Source: Clostridiales bacterium (lineage in GTDB: Bacteria; Bacillota; Clostridia; Oscillospirales; Acutalibacteraceae). From it: DNA of 64,000 bases. This document shows, piece after piece, positions 16,012 through 24,710 of the stretch. Under the pieces are notes generated by a model that had not been told where the DNA came from, did not search any database, and saw nothing but the letters and a program-made list of their open reading frames with translations. Location: the NCBI GenBank assembly GCA_019422525.1, contig JAHZDE010000005.1, positions 74,402-138,401 of the forward strand. The letters are read 5' to 3'. Made by a program: the position numbers and the translations under genes. The first letter of the stretch is position 1. Each line of letters opens with the position of its first letter.

Positions 16012-17218
16012 GAGGTTCCTCCTTTTCCGCCTGTATGCAGCGGGCTTCTCCGTCTGCAAAGCGCAGCCGGAAAACTTTTCCTTGCTGAATCTGTGAAACG
16101 CTTCGAATGGTTTTTCCCGCTTCCGTCTGGGCCAGCGCATATCCTCGACTTAACACCTTCAGCGGGCTGAGCCCATCCAGCGTGCCGGTCAATCGGGAAA
16201 GTTCCTCTTTTTCCCGGCTGACCGACAATGATACTCCCGCGGCCAGCCGCCGGGTCAAGTGGGAAAGTTCATCCTTTTTCCGAACCACCGGCTCCAAAGG
16301 CTCCCGCAAGCACCGGCGAGCCGTCAATGAATCCAGCTCCATTCTGTACCGGGCAAGGAGAGATTCCATATCCGTTTTTAGTGTATATCGCGCCGACTCC
16401 ACCAGCATTTTCTCTTCTATCTGGTCAGGCACGGCCAGTTCGGCAGCCGCACTGGGAGTGGGTGCGCGCAAATCCGCTACAAAATCACAGATGGTAAAAT
16501 CCGTCTCATGCCCTACGGCAGAAATCACCGGGATTTTGGAAGCTGCCACCGCCCGGGCAACGCTTTCTTCGTTAAAGGCCCACAAGTCTTCCAGCGAACC
16601 GCCGCCCCGGCCAATAATAATGGTATCCACACCTTCCATGCGATTCATCCGGGCAAGGGCATCTACCAGCTGAGGCGCCGCGCCTTCCCCTTGCACCAAT
16701 ACCGGACAAAACACGATTTCCGCCATGGGCCAGCGGCGGCCTAAAATCTGGCAAATATCCCGTACCGCAGCACCGGTAGGCGAAGTAATCACGCCAATCC
16801 GGCGGGGGTAACGGGGAATGTAACGCTTTCTGGCGGAACTAAACAGGCCCTCTTTTTCCAAGCGAGCTTTCAGCTGTTCATAAGCAAGATTCAGTGCGCC
16901 CAAACCGTCCGGCTGCATGTCTTCCACATAGAGTTGATACTGGCCGGAGGCTTCATATAAACTGATTCTGCCCCGGCACAGTACTTTCATACCGTCTGAC
17001 GGACGGAATCGCAGCCGGCGGGCATTGGAAGCAAACATCACGGCTTTCAGAACCGATTTCTCATCTTTCAAAGAAAAGTACAGGTGACCGGAACGATAAT
17101 GGTCGGTAAAATTGGAAATCTCACCGCTGATAAATACTGGGTTTAAGTTCGGGTCGCCATCCAGCAGGGACTTTAAGTAACCGTTCATCTGGCTTACAGT
17201 CAGCACCGTCATGCTCAC
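16001..17218 (-). CDS. xseA: Exodeoxyribonuclease VII large subunit
   Basis: A 405-residue XseA: N-terminal OB-fold (about residues 1-105, with FISGEISNFTDHYRSGHLYF), then the catalytic domain with VITSPTGAAVRDI, IIGRGGGSLEDLWAFNEE and SAVGHETDFTICDFVADLRAPTPSAAAE, then coiled-coil and C-terminal segment. It degrades single-stranded DNA in both directions to oligonucleotides. The start is the GTG overlapping the preceding stop (GTGA); an ATG two codons later has slightly better spacing from GGAAGGAG and is also possible. Confidence 0.95.
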   Translation of the reverse strand: MSMTVLTVSQMNGYLKSLLDGDPNLNPVFISGEISNFTDHYRSGHLYFSLKDEKSVLKAVMFASNARRLRFRPSDGMKVLCRGRISLYEASGQYQLYVEDMQPDGLGALNLAYEQLKARLEKEGLFSSARKRYIPRYPRRIGVITSPTGAAVRDICQILGRRWPMAEIVFCPVLVQGEGAAPQLVDALARMNRMEGVDTIIIGRGGGSLEDLWAFNEESVARAVAASKIPVISAVGHETDFTICDFVADLRAPTPSAAAELAVPDQIEEKMLVESARYTLKTDMESLLARYRMELDSLTARRCLREPLEPVVRKKDELSHLTRRLAAGVSLSVSREKEELSRLTGTLDGLSPLKVLSRGYALAQTEAGKTIRSVSQIQQGKVFRLRFADGEARCIQAEKEEPHEP

Positions 17219-18156
17219 AGCACTCCTTCCTTTCTCGCCGCCAACACTGCCGCACCGGCTGCGTTATCGGCCGAAAAAACGGGCTCTGCAAAATAAGCGC
17301 CGAATTTTTCCGTCAGTGCTTTTTTAATGATGGAATTGGACATGACACCTCCGGCAAACAGCACCGGAAGTTTTCCATATTGCTCCAAAAGCGCAGTACA
17401 CATACCTTCCAGCGCGGCTCTCACAGCTTCCAGACAATACCGGGCAATTTCCTCTTTGGGATGGCCGGTATCGAAAAGCTTCTTGCAGTGGTTTTCAATG
17501 CCGGAAAGGGAACAGTTAGCGCCCTTCATCACTGGGCGGACCTTGATGGGGCTTTCCCAGCGAAGAGCCAGCTTTTCAAGCTCCACCCCAGCGGGGAAGC
17601 TCAGCCCCAGCAACACCCCTGCCCGGTCTACCGCCTGACCGCCCTTTAAGTCCAAAGAAGAAGCCACAATTTCCGCATGGAGAATCTCATCTTGATCTGG
17701 TGTGACCAACACGGCCTCCGTCGTTCCGCCAGATACATGAAAGGCCAAAAACCGTTCTTCCATCAAAGCAAGCTTCCCTGCTGAATAGAGGGCTGCGGCA
17801 ATGTGTCCCGCCTGATGGGAAAAGCGGTATAACGGCGCACCGGCTGCGGCGGCCAGTGCCCGGGCAGTTCCCACTCCCACCGTAAAGCAGGGCATATAGG
17901 AGCCTTCCTGTGCCCGGGGGCGGTCGGAAACTCCTACCGCACGGATTGGCGGCGCACCCTGCAAAACTTCTTCCAGCCTGTCGGGCAGCTGCTGGACATG
18001 ATGAAACACCGCGTCGCTCTGACGCAGGCCAAGCTGTCCAGGTTTTACCGGCAGAAGCTTTTTGCTTTGAAAAATTTCTCCATGTTCCAGCCGAGCGGCA
18101 GAAGTAGTATAGTTGCTGGTATCAATGCCCAGAATCACCGGTTCACGGCTGGTCAT
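17215..18156 (-). CDS. TsaD/Kae1-like (M22 family) protein, paralogue
   Basis: A 313-residue ASKHA-fold protein related to TsaD, the ATPase of tRNA t6A synthesis. Seen: ILGIDTSNYTTS at the start, AVGVSDRPR, the metal-site pattern HQAGH where TsaD has HxxGH, HVSGGTTE, and FAGGVMSNS near the C-terminus. It is shorter and more divergent than TsaD. In Clostridia a paralogue of this kind often sits between nusB and xseA, and its role is not defined; the true tsaD is expected elsewhere. Overlaps nusB by 14 bases and xseA by 4, so it is part of the same operon. Confidence 0.82.
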   Translation of the reverse strand: MTSREPVILGIDTSNYTTSAARLEHGEIFQSKKLLPVKPGQLGLRQSDAVFHHVQQLPDRLEEVLQGAPPIRAVGVSDRPRAQEGSYMPCFTVGVGTARALAAAAGAPLYRFSHQAGHIAAALYSAGKLALMEERFLAFHVSGGTTEAVLVTPDQDEILHAEIVASSLDLKGGQAVDRAGVLLGLSFPAGVELEKLALRWESPIKVRPVMKGANCSLSGIENHCKKLFDTGHPKEEIARYCLEAVRAALEGMCTALLEQYGKLPVLFAGGVMSNSIIKKALTEKFGAYFAEPVFSADNAAGAAVLAARKEGVL

Positions 18157-18562
18157 GACTTTTTTCTCCGTTTTCGGCTCGAATCACACTGGCCAGCACA
18201 CCATTGATAAAAGAAGCATCTTCGGCAGCGCCATATTTTTTGGCCAGCTCCACCGCCTCATTGACGGAAACCTGCGGCGGAATGTCCTTTTCATAGCGAA
18301 TTTCATAAACGGCCATACGTAAAATGGTCAAGGAAGTTTTGGAAAGGCGGTTTATTTTCCAGCCGCGGGTATACCGGCTGATAATCTCGTCCAGCTCGTC
18401 CCGGTGCTCTTCCACTCCCATTGCAAGTCTTTCGGCAAACTCGTCGGCAATCAAATCACGGCTCATGCCGGCTGCATCAATAATATGCTGAATACTGTCC
18501 TGATTCATAGTCTGTTCAAAGGCCAGAATAAAAGCCTGTTCTCTTGCTTCTCGACGCTTCAT
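18143..18562 (-). CDS. nusB: Transcription antitermination factor NusB
   Basis: A 139-residue NusB with KRREAREQAFILAFE at the start and the C-terminal pattern ILRMAVYEIRYEKDIPPQVSVNEAVELAKKYG in two halves. It binds boxA RNA with S10 (NusE) for antitermination of rRNA operons. ATG at 18562 is behind GGAGG. Two hairpins upstream separate it from spoIIIAH. Confidence 0.94.
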   Translation of the reverse strand: MKRREAREQAFILAFEQTMNQDSIQHIIDAAGMSRDLIADEFAERLAMGVEEHRDELDEIISRYTRGWKINRLSKTSLTILRMAVYEIRYEKDIPPQVSVNEAVELAKKYGAAEDASFINGVLASVIRAENGEKSHDQP

Positions 18563-18591
18563 ATATCCTCCGTGGGAGATAATTTTTGACA

Positions 18592-18617
18592 GAAAAAAAG
18601 CCCTCCGGGTGGAGAGC
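18592..18617 (-). terminator. Second terminator hairpin between spoIIIAH and nusB
   Basis: On the minus strand GCTCTCC pairs with GGAGGGC (one G-T pair) around ACCC, followed by seven T. It lies 30 bases ahead of nusB. Confidence 0.7.
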
Positions 18618-18633
18618 AGACGCACGTTGGGCA

Positions 18634-18663
18634 TAAAAACAGGCTCTCCAAAACGGAGAGCCT
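18634..18663 (-). terminator. First terminator hairpin after spoIIIA operon
   Basis: AGGCTCTCC and GGAGAGCCT pair perfectly around a short T-rich loop, followed on the minus strand by GTTTTTATG. With the second hairpin it insulates nusB from the sporulation operon. Confidence 0.85.
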
Positions 18664-18740
18664 GCCACATACCATTTCTCTGTTCTTCTGTCAAGCTCCA
18701 CTATAGCCTTTAGTATACCACATTTTCCGGCCGGAGCAAA

Positions 18741-19544
18741 CTATTTTGATTCAACTATTTTAATTTTTTCCGGGGCAAAGGAAGTTTGACCGGTGACAAT
18801 ATCCTGAATCACCACAGCATCGCTGGCATTTTTGAGCTGGCCACTGACAATAACGCTGCACTCGCCATTTTGAATCACTGCTACACATTCTTCATACCCC
18901 TTGGCTTTTACCAGATTTTCGATATTGTTTTCTTTCAGCACATTTTGGGCAATTTCCGCTGACTGTGCCACGGCCTCTTTTTTGGCTTCCGCACTGCTCT
19001 CGGCATCCTTCACGATTTCTTCCAGCATTTCCACCGCTTCATCCCGAGCCTTCTGCCGCGAAAGCTTTGCTTGGGTAAATGCCGATTCCCCCTCACTCTC
19101 CGAAGCCGCTGCACCGGTTTCCTCTGTTTCTTCCGCCTCTCCATTTACCAGCTGTGCCGCACCGATTTCTCTTTCCGAACTAAGCGCATCCGTTGCCAAT
19201 AGTTGCTGGTCACCGGAAAACTGCCAGTTTAAATAAACCGCGGCTCCCAATGCCATGACCAAGGCCGCCATCACCAACTGGCGTTTCCCGGAAGATTTCT
19301 TTTTTTTCGCCTGTTTTTCTGTGGGAGCATTTTTCTCCTCAGCGGAATACACAGCACGGTCTTCTTCCATTTCTTCTGGGAAAAAGTCATCTTCCACCCC
19401 ATCTTCTTCCCAGTTCCGCTGTCCCCGCCGATTCTTTCCGGACTTTATGGAATCTTCCACACCGTCTTCCTCATAAGGCGGGTGGTATTCCAGCACCGGC
19501 TCCCCCGTTTCTTTGCTTTTGCCCCAAAAACCAATGAACTTCAT
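18741..19544 (-). CDS. spoIIIAH: Stage III sporulation protein AH
   Basis: A 267-residue single-pass protein. A long acidic cytoplasmic N-terminal part (about 1-85) precedes one membrane segment (about 90-107), a low-complexity Glu/Ala linker and a C-terminal YscJ/FliF-like ring-building domain (about 165-260). SpoIIIAH crosses into the intermembrane space of the engulfed forespore and pairs with forespore SpoIIQ. The N-terminal region is longer than in B. subtilis AH (about 218 residues). No SpoIIQ gene is seen in the window unless the M23 protein at 8.6 kb plays that part, for which there is no direct evidence. Confidence 0.88.
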   Translation of the reverse strand: MKFIGFWGKSKETGEPVLEYHPPYEEDGVEDSIKSGKNRRGQRNWEEDGVEDDFFPEEMEEDRAVYSAEEKNAPTEKQAKKKKSSGKRQLVMAALVMALGAAVYLNWQFSGDQQLLATDALSSEREIGAAQLVNGEAEETEETGAAASESEGESAFTQAKLSRQKARDEAVEMLEEIVKDAESSAEAKKEAVAQSAEIAQNVLKENNIENLVKAKGYEECVAVIQNGECSVIVSGQLKNASDAVVIQDIVTGQTSFAPEKIKIVESK

Positions 19545-19548
19545 ATTT

Positions 19549-20115
19549 TTACCCCCTGCCTACTACGCAAACTCTTGCGGATGAGATTTGCAGCGCTGTT
19601 GTCACTGCATTGATAATGTCCTGCTGAAGCTTTGCATCATCACTGTTTCCACACACCACCACAACGCCCCGGATTTCAGGCGAAATCTCGGTGACGGACA
19701 GTGCTTTTTGCGAGCCGTCGGAATCCTTGATGAGAATGTAATTGGTTTCACTGTCATCGTTGGATTGCGAACGAATGGTACTCTGACCGGTCTGCTCTTC
19801 GGTACTGCCTGCACTTTTCTTCTCTTCGGTGGCATATACCTGCCGGGCGCCGCTTTCCAGCGTTACCATTACCTGCGCATCCTCCTCACCGGTAATGGCC
19901 CGGATAATTTCCAGCAGGCTTTCTTCCAGTTGATGTGCGTATTCATCGGATGCTGCGGTTGTTTTCGGCGTTTCCTCCTTTTCTGTGTTTTGTCCGAAAA
20001 AGCCGGATAGGAATATCAGCACAATTCCCGCCAGCCCTATGATCAGGACCCAGCGCCGGAGTCTGTCGTTTCCCATAATCTTTTGTGCCCATCCAGCCGT
20101 ATTATCGGTTTTCAT
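19549..20115 (-). CDS. spoIIIAG: Stage III sporulation protein AG
   Basis: A 188-residue protein with one membrane segment (about 20-42) and a C-terminal ring-building domain ending in a GVVVVCGNSDDAKLQQDIINA-type segment. SpoIIIAG forms the large ring of the mother cell to forespore channel. Starts 14 bases inside spoIIIAF, behind GGAGG. Confidence 0.93.
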   Translation of the reverse strand: MKTDNTAGWAQKIMGNDRLRRWVLIIGLAGIVLIFLSGFFGQNTEKEETPKTTAASDEYAHQLEESLLEIIRAITGEEDAQVMVTLESGARQVYATEEKKSAGSTEEQTGQSTIRSQSNDDSETNYILIKDSDGSQKALSVTEISPEIRGVVVVCGNSDDAKLQQDIINAVTTALQISSARVCVVGRG

Positions 20116-20578
20116 CAGCGGTTACCTCCGTTTCCAATCCCAATGTTTCCCGCAGCAGGGTTTTTACCTTCTCTGCATTCTGGCCATATGGGAGCGTAAC
20201 CTGCGTCTGCCTTATTACTATGCGCCCATCTTCCCCGGTATCCATGGAAATGGAGATTTTTTCAAAAGGAATTTCCTGTTTGCTCAGTTCGGCTGCTATC
20301 AGACTTTTCAGGGAACTCTCCATCATTTGCAGCGACCGGTCCTCCACCTGCTCTTCATAGCTTTCTGCCTGTGCCATGGTTTCTTCATACCCCGTCTCCG
20401 CGCCGAATCCTGCATTCTTAAGGCTCCAAAGAGGCTGCAGCAGGGCGCACAGGACAAACGCTCCCAAAATGATTCTCATTAATCGGGAAAAACCGCCCTC
20501 CGGGCAAACCATACGCAGCAGGGCTGCCGACAGGACGGTAAGACAAACTGCCGCTGCCCACATCCGCACTTCATTCAT
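20102..20578 (-). CDS. spoIIIAF: Stage III sporulation protein AF
   Basis: A 158-residue protein with two N-terminal membrane segments and a C-terminal soluble domain related to ring-building motifs. Overlaps the spoIIIAE stop by 4 bases (ATGA). Assigned from position in the operon and the FSRLMRIILGAFVLCALLQP-type second membrane segment. Confidence 0.9.
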   Translation of the reverse strand: MNEVRMWAAAVCLTVLSAALLRMVCPEGGFSRLMRIILGAFVLCALLQPLWSLKNAGFGAETGYEETMAQAESYEEQVEDRSLQMMESSLKSLIAAELSKQEIPFEKISISMDTGEDGRIVIRQTQVTLPYGQNAEKVKTLLRETLGLETEVTADENR

Positions 20579-21708
20579 GAGCTGCCACCTCCCTGCATGA
20601 GCAACACCCCAGCGACAATCATAATCACCCCGCAGCTGACTACTACCGCTACCAATGTTTGCAGTACTTGGCTGGATGCCCGCAGCACGCCGGAAATTTC
20701 CTTTAATCCCAAAAGGTCACCGCCAGCGGTGCACAGCGTACAACAAAGAATCCACAAAAGGCATCGGGTCAGTACTGGAAGGAACAGGCATAACGCCGCC
20801 AGCAGCCCAAAAGCACCCGCTCCCGATTTGAGCAGCTTGACACAGCCCTGCACCGTCCCCATGGCATCCCCCAACACACCACCGACTACCGGGACAAACC
20901 CTGCCAGCATTTTGGTAGCTTTTACGGCGGCTCCATCCGCCGATGCGGTAATCATACTCTGAGCGGAAAGAAGGGTTGTAAAAATGGTGACTGTCAGTGT
21001 CAAAAGCCAACGAACTGTTTTGGCAAAAACCGTGCACAGGCTCGTAAGCCGGATTTCCGGGGAAACCGCCGATACCAGCGAGAATCCCAGAAAAATATTC
21101 ATCACCGGCATGAGCACTGCCGCTGACAAAAACGATACCCCATTGCCGGCCGCCAGCAGAAAGACTGTCCACCCGCTGGCCGAAATCGGCTGTCCGCAGG
21201 CGGCTAACAGCCCAGCGATTACCGGGACACCTGCCAACAAAAAAGCCCCTGCTCCTTGAATCAGCGCAGTGGCTTGGCTGATACAATCCACGATAGGCGG
21301 CGCAATGACCGTACAGGCGCACAGCGTCCCCACAATGGCCAGTACACTTTCGGTCTGCCGATTGCCAATGGAAATTCCCATACCGGTAGCCAAGGTACAC
21401 AGTACCATCACACCCATAATGGCTGCCGCAGCCGCAGCCGGTTGTGCGATTCCTTGGGTAACGATATTTCCAAGCTTTCCAAAAAAGCCTTCCGGTTCCA
21501 CGGAGGCGATTTCTTCCCAGCCTATCCCCTCAATCCCCAGTTCTCGAAGAAGCTCCTGGGTTTCGGAAGGAAGGGAATCCATTAAATCGGAAGCGCCGCT
21601 TTCTTCCATCTGCTCTTCATACAGCTCATTGTCAAATGTCTCTGTTGCCGATACGGGAACCGTCAGCAAAACCAATGCAGCAGCGGCTGCCAATATTCCC
21701 CGTTTCAT
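20575..21708 (-). CDS. spoIIIAE: Stage III sporulation protein AE
   Basis: A 377-residue polytopic protein with a signal-like N-terminus and about seven or eight membrane segments; the conserved GFVPVVGGVLGDAMGTVQGC motif is seen in pieces. It is the transporter-like component of the channel. The ATG at 21708 is preceded by AGGAGGGG. Confidence 0.94.
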   Translation of the reverse strand: MKRGILAAAAALVLLTVPVSATETFDNELYEEQMEESGASDLMDSLPSETQELLRELGIEGIGWEEIASVEPEGFFGKLGNIVTQGIAQPAAAAAAIMGVMVLCTLATGMGISIGNRQTESVLAIVGTLCACTVIAPPIVDCISQATALIQGAGAFLLAGVPVIAGLLAACGQPISASGWTVFLLAAGNGVSFLSAAVLMPVMNIFLGFSLVSAVSPEIRLTSLCTVFAKTVRWLLTLTVTIFTTLLSAQSMITASADGAAVKATKMLAGFVPVVGGVLGDAMGTVQGCVKLLKSGAGAFGLLAALCLFLPVLTRCLLWILCCTLCTAGGDLLGLKEISGVLRASSQVLQTLVAVVVSCGVIMIVAGVLLMQGGGSS

Positions 21709-21721
21709 ACGTCCCCTCCTT

Positions 21722-22117
21722 TTAAGCTCCTCCACCAATCAGCGCCAGCGCCATTTCTGCCAGTTGCCGAAATAACGGAAGTGCCGCTGCTGTCATGGCG
21801 AGCCTTGCCGCTGTTTCCACCCGGGAAGCCAGCGCCGTTTCTCCCGCATCCCGACAGGCATCCCCCGCAAACTGGGCCAAAAAGCAAATGCCAACCGCTT
21901 TAAACAAAACCTCTCCATATTCCGAAGCGATTCCTGCCTGCTGTGACAGGGTTTCGATTTCGTGGACAATGGGAATGAGGGAAGAAAACATCTGAATCAC
22001 AATCAGAATCCCGGCTCCCACACTAATGAGCAGCGCATATTCCCCATGATATCGTCTTAACAGAGCACACAGCGCCGCAGCCGCAAGCGCCAGCCCACCA
22101 ATTGCCGCTATATCCAT
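21722..22117 (-). CDS. spoIIIAD: Stage III sporulation protein AD
   Basis: A 131-residue membrane protein with four hydrophobic segments and the YGEVLFKAVGICFLAQFAGDACRD region typical of the family, quoted here in part. Begins directly after spoIIIAC. Confidence 0.93.
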   Translation of the reverse strand: MDIAAIGGLALAAAALCALLRRYHGEYALLISVGAGILIVIQMFSSLIPIVHEIETLSQQAGIASEYGEVLFKAVGICFLAQFAGDACRDAGETALASRVETAARLAMTAAALPLFRQLAEMALALIGGGA

Positions 22118-22119
22118 AT

Positions 22120-22314
22120 CTATAACCCAAACAAGGATTTGATGGTTTGAAACAGCGTGTCGATTTGCTGAATAATCATCATCAAAACCACAATCAACCC
22201 GGCCAGCGTGGTCATCATAGCCTGCTCTTCCCGGCCGGAACGAATGAGAAGCTGGTTCAGCACCGCCACAATAATGCCAATCGCGGCGATTTTGAATATC
22301 AGGTCTACGTCCAT
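22120..22314 (-). CDS. spoIIIAC: Stage III sporulation protein AC
   Basis: A 64-residue, two-segment membrane protein beginning MDVDLIFKIAAIGI and ending IDTLFQTIKSLFGL, matching the family's length and layout. GGGAGG lies upstream of the ATG. Confidence 0.94.
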   Translation of the reverse strand: MDVDLIFKIAAIGIIVAVLNQLLIRSGREEQAMMTTLAGLIVVLMMIIQQIDTLFQTIKSLFGL

Positions 22315-22345
22315 ATTTTCATACCTCCCGTTTCGGCCTTACCTT

Positions 22346-22825
22346 TCACCACAGTACAAGAGCAAGGGCAGCACCTCCTAAAATCCCAAGCTGCCGGTAC
22401 AGCTTTCCTTTTTTCTCACAGTTCTTTCTTGCCTGCATCAGCCGGGTATCTGTCAGCTCCTGATAAAGCCTGACATGGGCCATTTGCCCCTCCAATCCCG
22501 TTGTTCCCAGACCTTTGCCGAATTCCAGTAGAAAAGCTTTATCGTCTCCTCCCTGTTCCTGTACGGCTTGCTTCCATGCCTTTGGAAAACTCTCTCCTGC
22601 CAAAAGCCTCCCAGCACAATTTTTTAATAGGGGCATTTCCTCCTGAAAGGACAAAACAAGCTCCCGAACCGGTACCAGCCCATATTGGATTTCTGCCTGT
22701 GATGCAGTGAGAAACCGTCGGAAATCTTCTAAAAACTCCGCCCTTGCCGTCAGCTTATGCGACTCCGCCAGACCGATACCGGCGCACGCTGCCGTCAGCA
22801 GGAGAAGTCCCAACACCTTTATCAA
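22346..22825 (-). CDS. spoIIIAB: Stage III sporulation protein AB
   Basis: A 159-residue protein with an N-terminal hydrophobic segment, a soluble helical bundle and a C-terminal hydrophobic segment (LGILGGAALALVLW). The fold resembles T2SS GspF-like proteins. The start is TTG at 22825, which puts the first 71 bases inside the end of spoIIIAA. Confidence 0.9.
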   Translation of the reverse strand: MIKVLGLLLLTAACAGIGLAESHKLTARAEFLEDFRRFLTASQAEIQYGLVPVRELVLSFQEEMPLLKNCAGRLLAGESFPKAWKQAVQEQGGDDKAFLLEFGKGLGTTGLEGQMAHVRLYQELTDTRLMQARKNCEKKGKLYRQLGILGGAALALVLW

Positions 22826-23801
22826 TCAGCTCACCCGCTTTCCAGATTCCTGCCAATCTGCCCGGAAATTCCCGGGTGCAAAGCTGTGCCACATAGGGGA
22901 AGGCACCGGTCTCCAGCATACGGCGGCACATAGGCCTTTGTATCAGCTCTTCCCGGCTGCCTGCATGGATGCTGGCTATCATAACCGTACCGGCAAACAT
23001 TCCGGCTTCAATAGCCGCGGCATCTTTTTCCCCTCCTACTTCGTCACAGATAATGTACTCTGGAGAAAGCACCCGGACAGCCTGAAGGATTCCCAAGTCC
23101 TTTGGATATCCGCTGAGCAAATCACAGCAGGCTCCCAAATCATTTTCCATTCTTCCTCTGCACACGCTTCCCAGCTCACACCGCTCATCCACTACGGCCA
23201 CACGGTGGTATTTTCCTCTTCTTCCATCGGCCAGCTGCCGGGCAATATCCCGCAAAATAGTGGTCTTTCCACTGGATGGCGGCCCGGCCAGCAGCAGACC
23301 TGCCGGAATTTCTCCTAATCTTCGGAAAAGCTCGTCCGCTGCCCCCGGTTTTTCCCGTGCAATTCGCAAACAAATCGAGGTAATTTCCCGTATGGAAGCG
23401 ATCTCCCCCTGCCGTACTGCCGCAGTTCCGCACAAGCCCGCTCGATGGCCGCCGGGTAGTGTTAAATATCCCTGACGCAGTTCCTCCTCGTGGCTGTATA
23501 AGGAATAGGCGCACAGGCTCCGAAATAAGTCCCGCAGCTCTTCCCAGGAAATCAATGGGCAATTTCTAACTACCTGCGGGGACACGCCTCCCGAAGCAGT
23601 GAGAAACCAAATTTGACTTCCTGTACAGACCGAAAGCGGCCTTCCTGCATGAATCCTGATTTCCTGAGTCTGCTCCTTGATTTCCGGAGGCAGCCGTTTT
23701 AAAATGACTCCCAGCCTACCCAAAAGTCCCGCTGCCTCGTCAAACCGCCGCTGGCTGCGCGCTGCCGGTTCTCTTCCTGCAAGTCCCATTTTTTTGACCA
23801 T
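22755..23801 (-). CDS. spoIIIAA: Stage III sporulation protein AA (ATPase)
   Basis: About 348 residues. It is a secretion-type ATPase with Walker A GPPSSGKTTILRD, an Asp box region VAVVDERCELG, the segment YIICDEVGGEKDA and a late MIASIHAGSREEL. It is thought to power the mother cell to forespore channel. The open frame extends to 23849; starts at 23801 and 23789 are both close to an AAAGGG-type site and I chose the first. The C-terminus overlaps spoIIIAB by 71 bases, longer than usual. Confidence 0.92.
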   Translation of the reverse strand: MVKKMGLAGREPAARSQRRFDEAAGLLGRLGVILKRLPPEIKEQTQEIRIHAGRPLSVCTGSQIWFLTASGGVSPQVVRNCPLISWEELRDLFRSLCAYSLYSHEEELRQGYLTLPGGHRAGLCGTAAVRQGEIASIREITSICLRIAREKPGAADELFRRLGEIPAGLLLAGPPSSGKTTILRDIARQLADGRRGKYHRVAVVDERCELGSVCRGRMENDLGACCDLLSGYPKDLGILQAVRVLSPEYIICDEVGGEKDAAAIEAGMFAGTVMIASIHAGSREELIQRPMCRRMLETGAFPYVAQLCTREFPGRLAGIWKAGELIDKGVGTSPADGSVRRYRSGGVA

Positions 23802-23936
23802 CCCTTTCTTCCGGTGATTGTAAATATCTCCGCCGGTTTGTGCCGTCAACCCATATGTATGGACTTCCCCTCTTTTTTAGAACCGGAAGTTTTTTGCCTG
23901 GGAAAAAATGATATAATATTTTTGTTTTGCGTTTTG

Positions 23937-23955
23937 TGATACAACTTTGATACAA
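23937..23955 (+). promoter_or_regulatory. Direct repeat upstream of the response regulator
   Basis: TGATACAA occurs twice with an 11-base period (23937-23944 and 23948-23955), and a related TGTTATCA arm follows at about 23960-23968. OmpR-type regulators bind direct repeats of 10-11 base period, and the downstream gene encodes one, so autoregulation is plausible. The region also lies upstream of the divergent spoIIIA operon. Confidence 0.45.
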
Positions 23956-24029
23956 TTTTGTGTTATCATACATTTATATAGAAACACCTTACAGAGAGGG
24001 ATTGTATTTGCAGAAAGAAGGTTATCCTG

Positions 24030-24710
24030 TTGACCCGGATTTTAATTGTGGAGGACGAGCCTCCCATTTCCAATTTGATTGCTATGAATTTAACCCGCGC
24101 CGGTTATACCTGCACCTGTGCGTTTGACGGTGCAGAGGCTGCCAGCCTGATTACCCCGGACGCATTTGATTTGATTTTGCTGGATATTATGCTTCCCAAA
24201 GTAAATGGCCTGGAATTGCTGGAATATATCCGGCCAATGGAAATCCCTGTCATCTTTATTACCGCTCGCTCTGAACTCAATGACCGTGTAAAGGGACTGC
24301 GAATGGGAGCCGATGACTATATCACCAAACCTTTTGAAGTGGCCGAACTGCTGGCCCGGGTGGAATCTGTTCTTCGCCGGTATCGGAAAGTATGCCGGAT
24401 TCTCACCATTCAGAACATTGAAATTGATACCGAGTCCCGCGTGGTTCGCAAAGACGGAAAAATCATTGAACTGACCGTGAAAGAATATGAGCTGCTTTTG
24501 CTTTTTGCGCAAAATCAGAATGTAGCACTATACCGAGAAACCATTTATGAGCGAGTGTGGGGCGGCTCCTATATGGGAGATACCCGCACCGTTGACCTCC
24601 ATGTTCAGCGGCTTCGCAAAAAACTGGGGTGGGAAAACTATCTGCACACCATTTATAAAGTGGGATACCGTCTGGAAATCCCCACAGGCCAAAAGGAGGA
24701 ATCCGTTTGA
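24030..24710 (+). CDS. OmpR/PhoB-family response regulator
   Basis: A 226-residue regulator: receiver domain (about 1-115) with the acidic pair in VEDE, phospho-acceptor Asp in LILLDIMLP, switch Thr in FITARSE and Lys in YITKPFE, followed by a winged-helix domain (about 128-222) with VKEYELLLLFAQN and RTVDLHVQRLRKKLG. The start is TTG at 24030, 8 bases behind AAGG. It overlaps the kinase gene by 4 bases. Confidence 0.94.
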   Translation: MTRILIVEDEPPISNLIAMNLTRAGYTCTCAFDGAEAASLITPDAFDLILLDIMLPKVNGLELLEYIRPMEIPVIFITARSELNDRVKGLRMGADDYITKPFEVAELLARVESVLRRYRKVCRILTIQNIEIDTESRVVRKDGKIIELTVKEYELLLLFAQNQNVALYRETIYERVWGGSYMGDTRTVDLHVQRLRKKLGWENYLHTIYKVGYRLEIPTGQKEESV

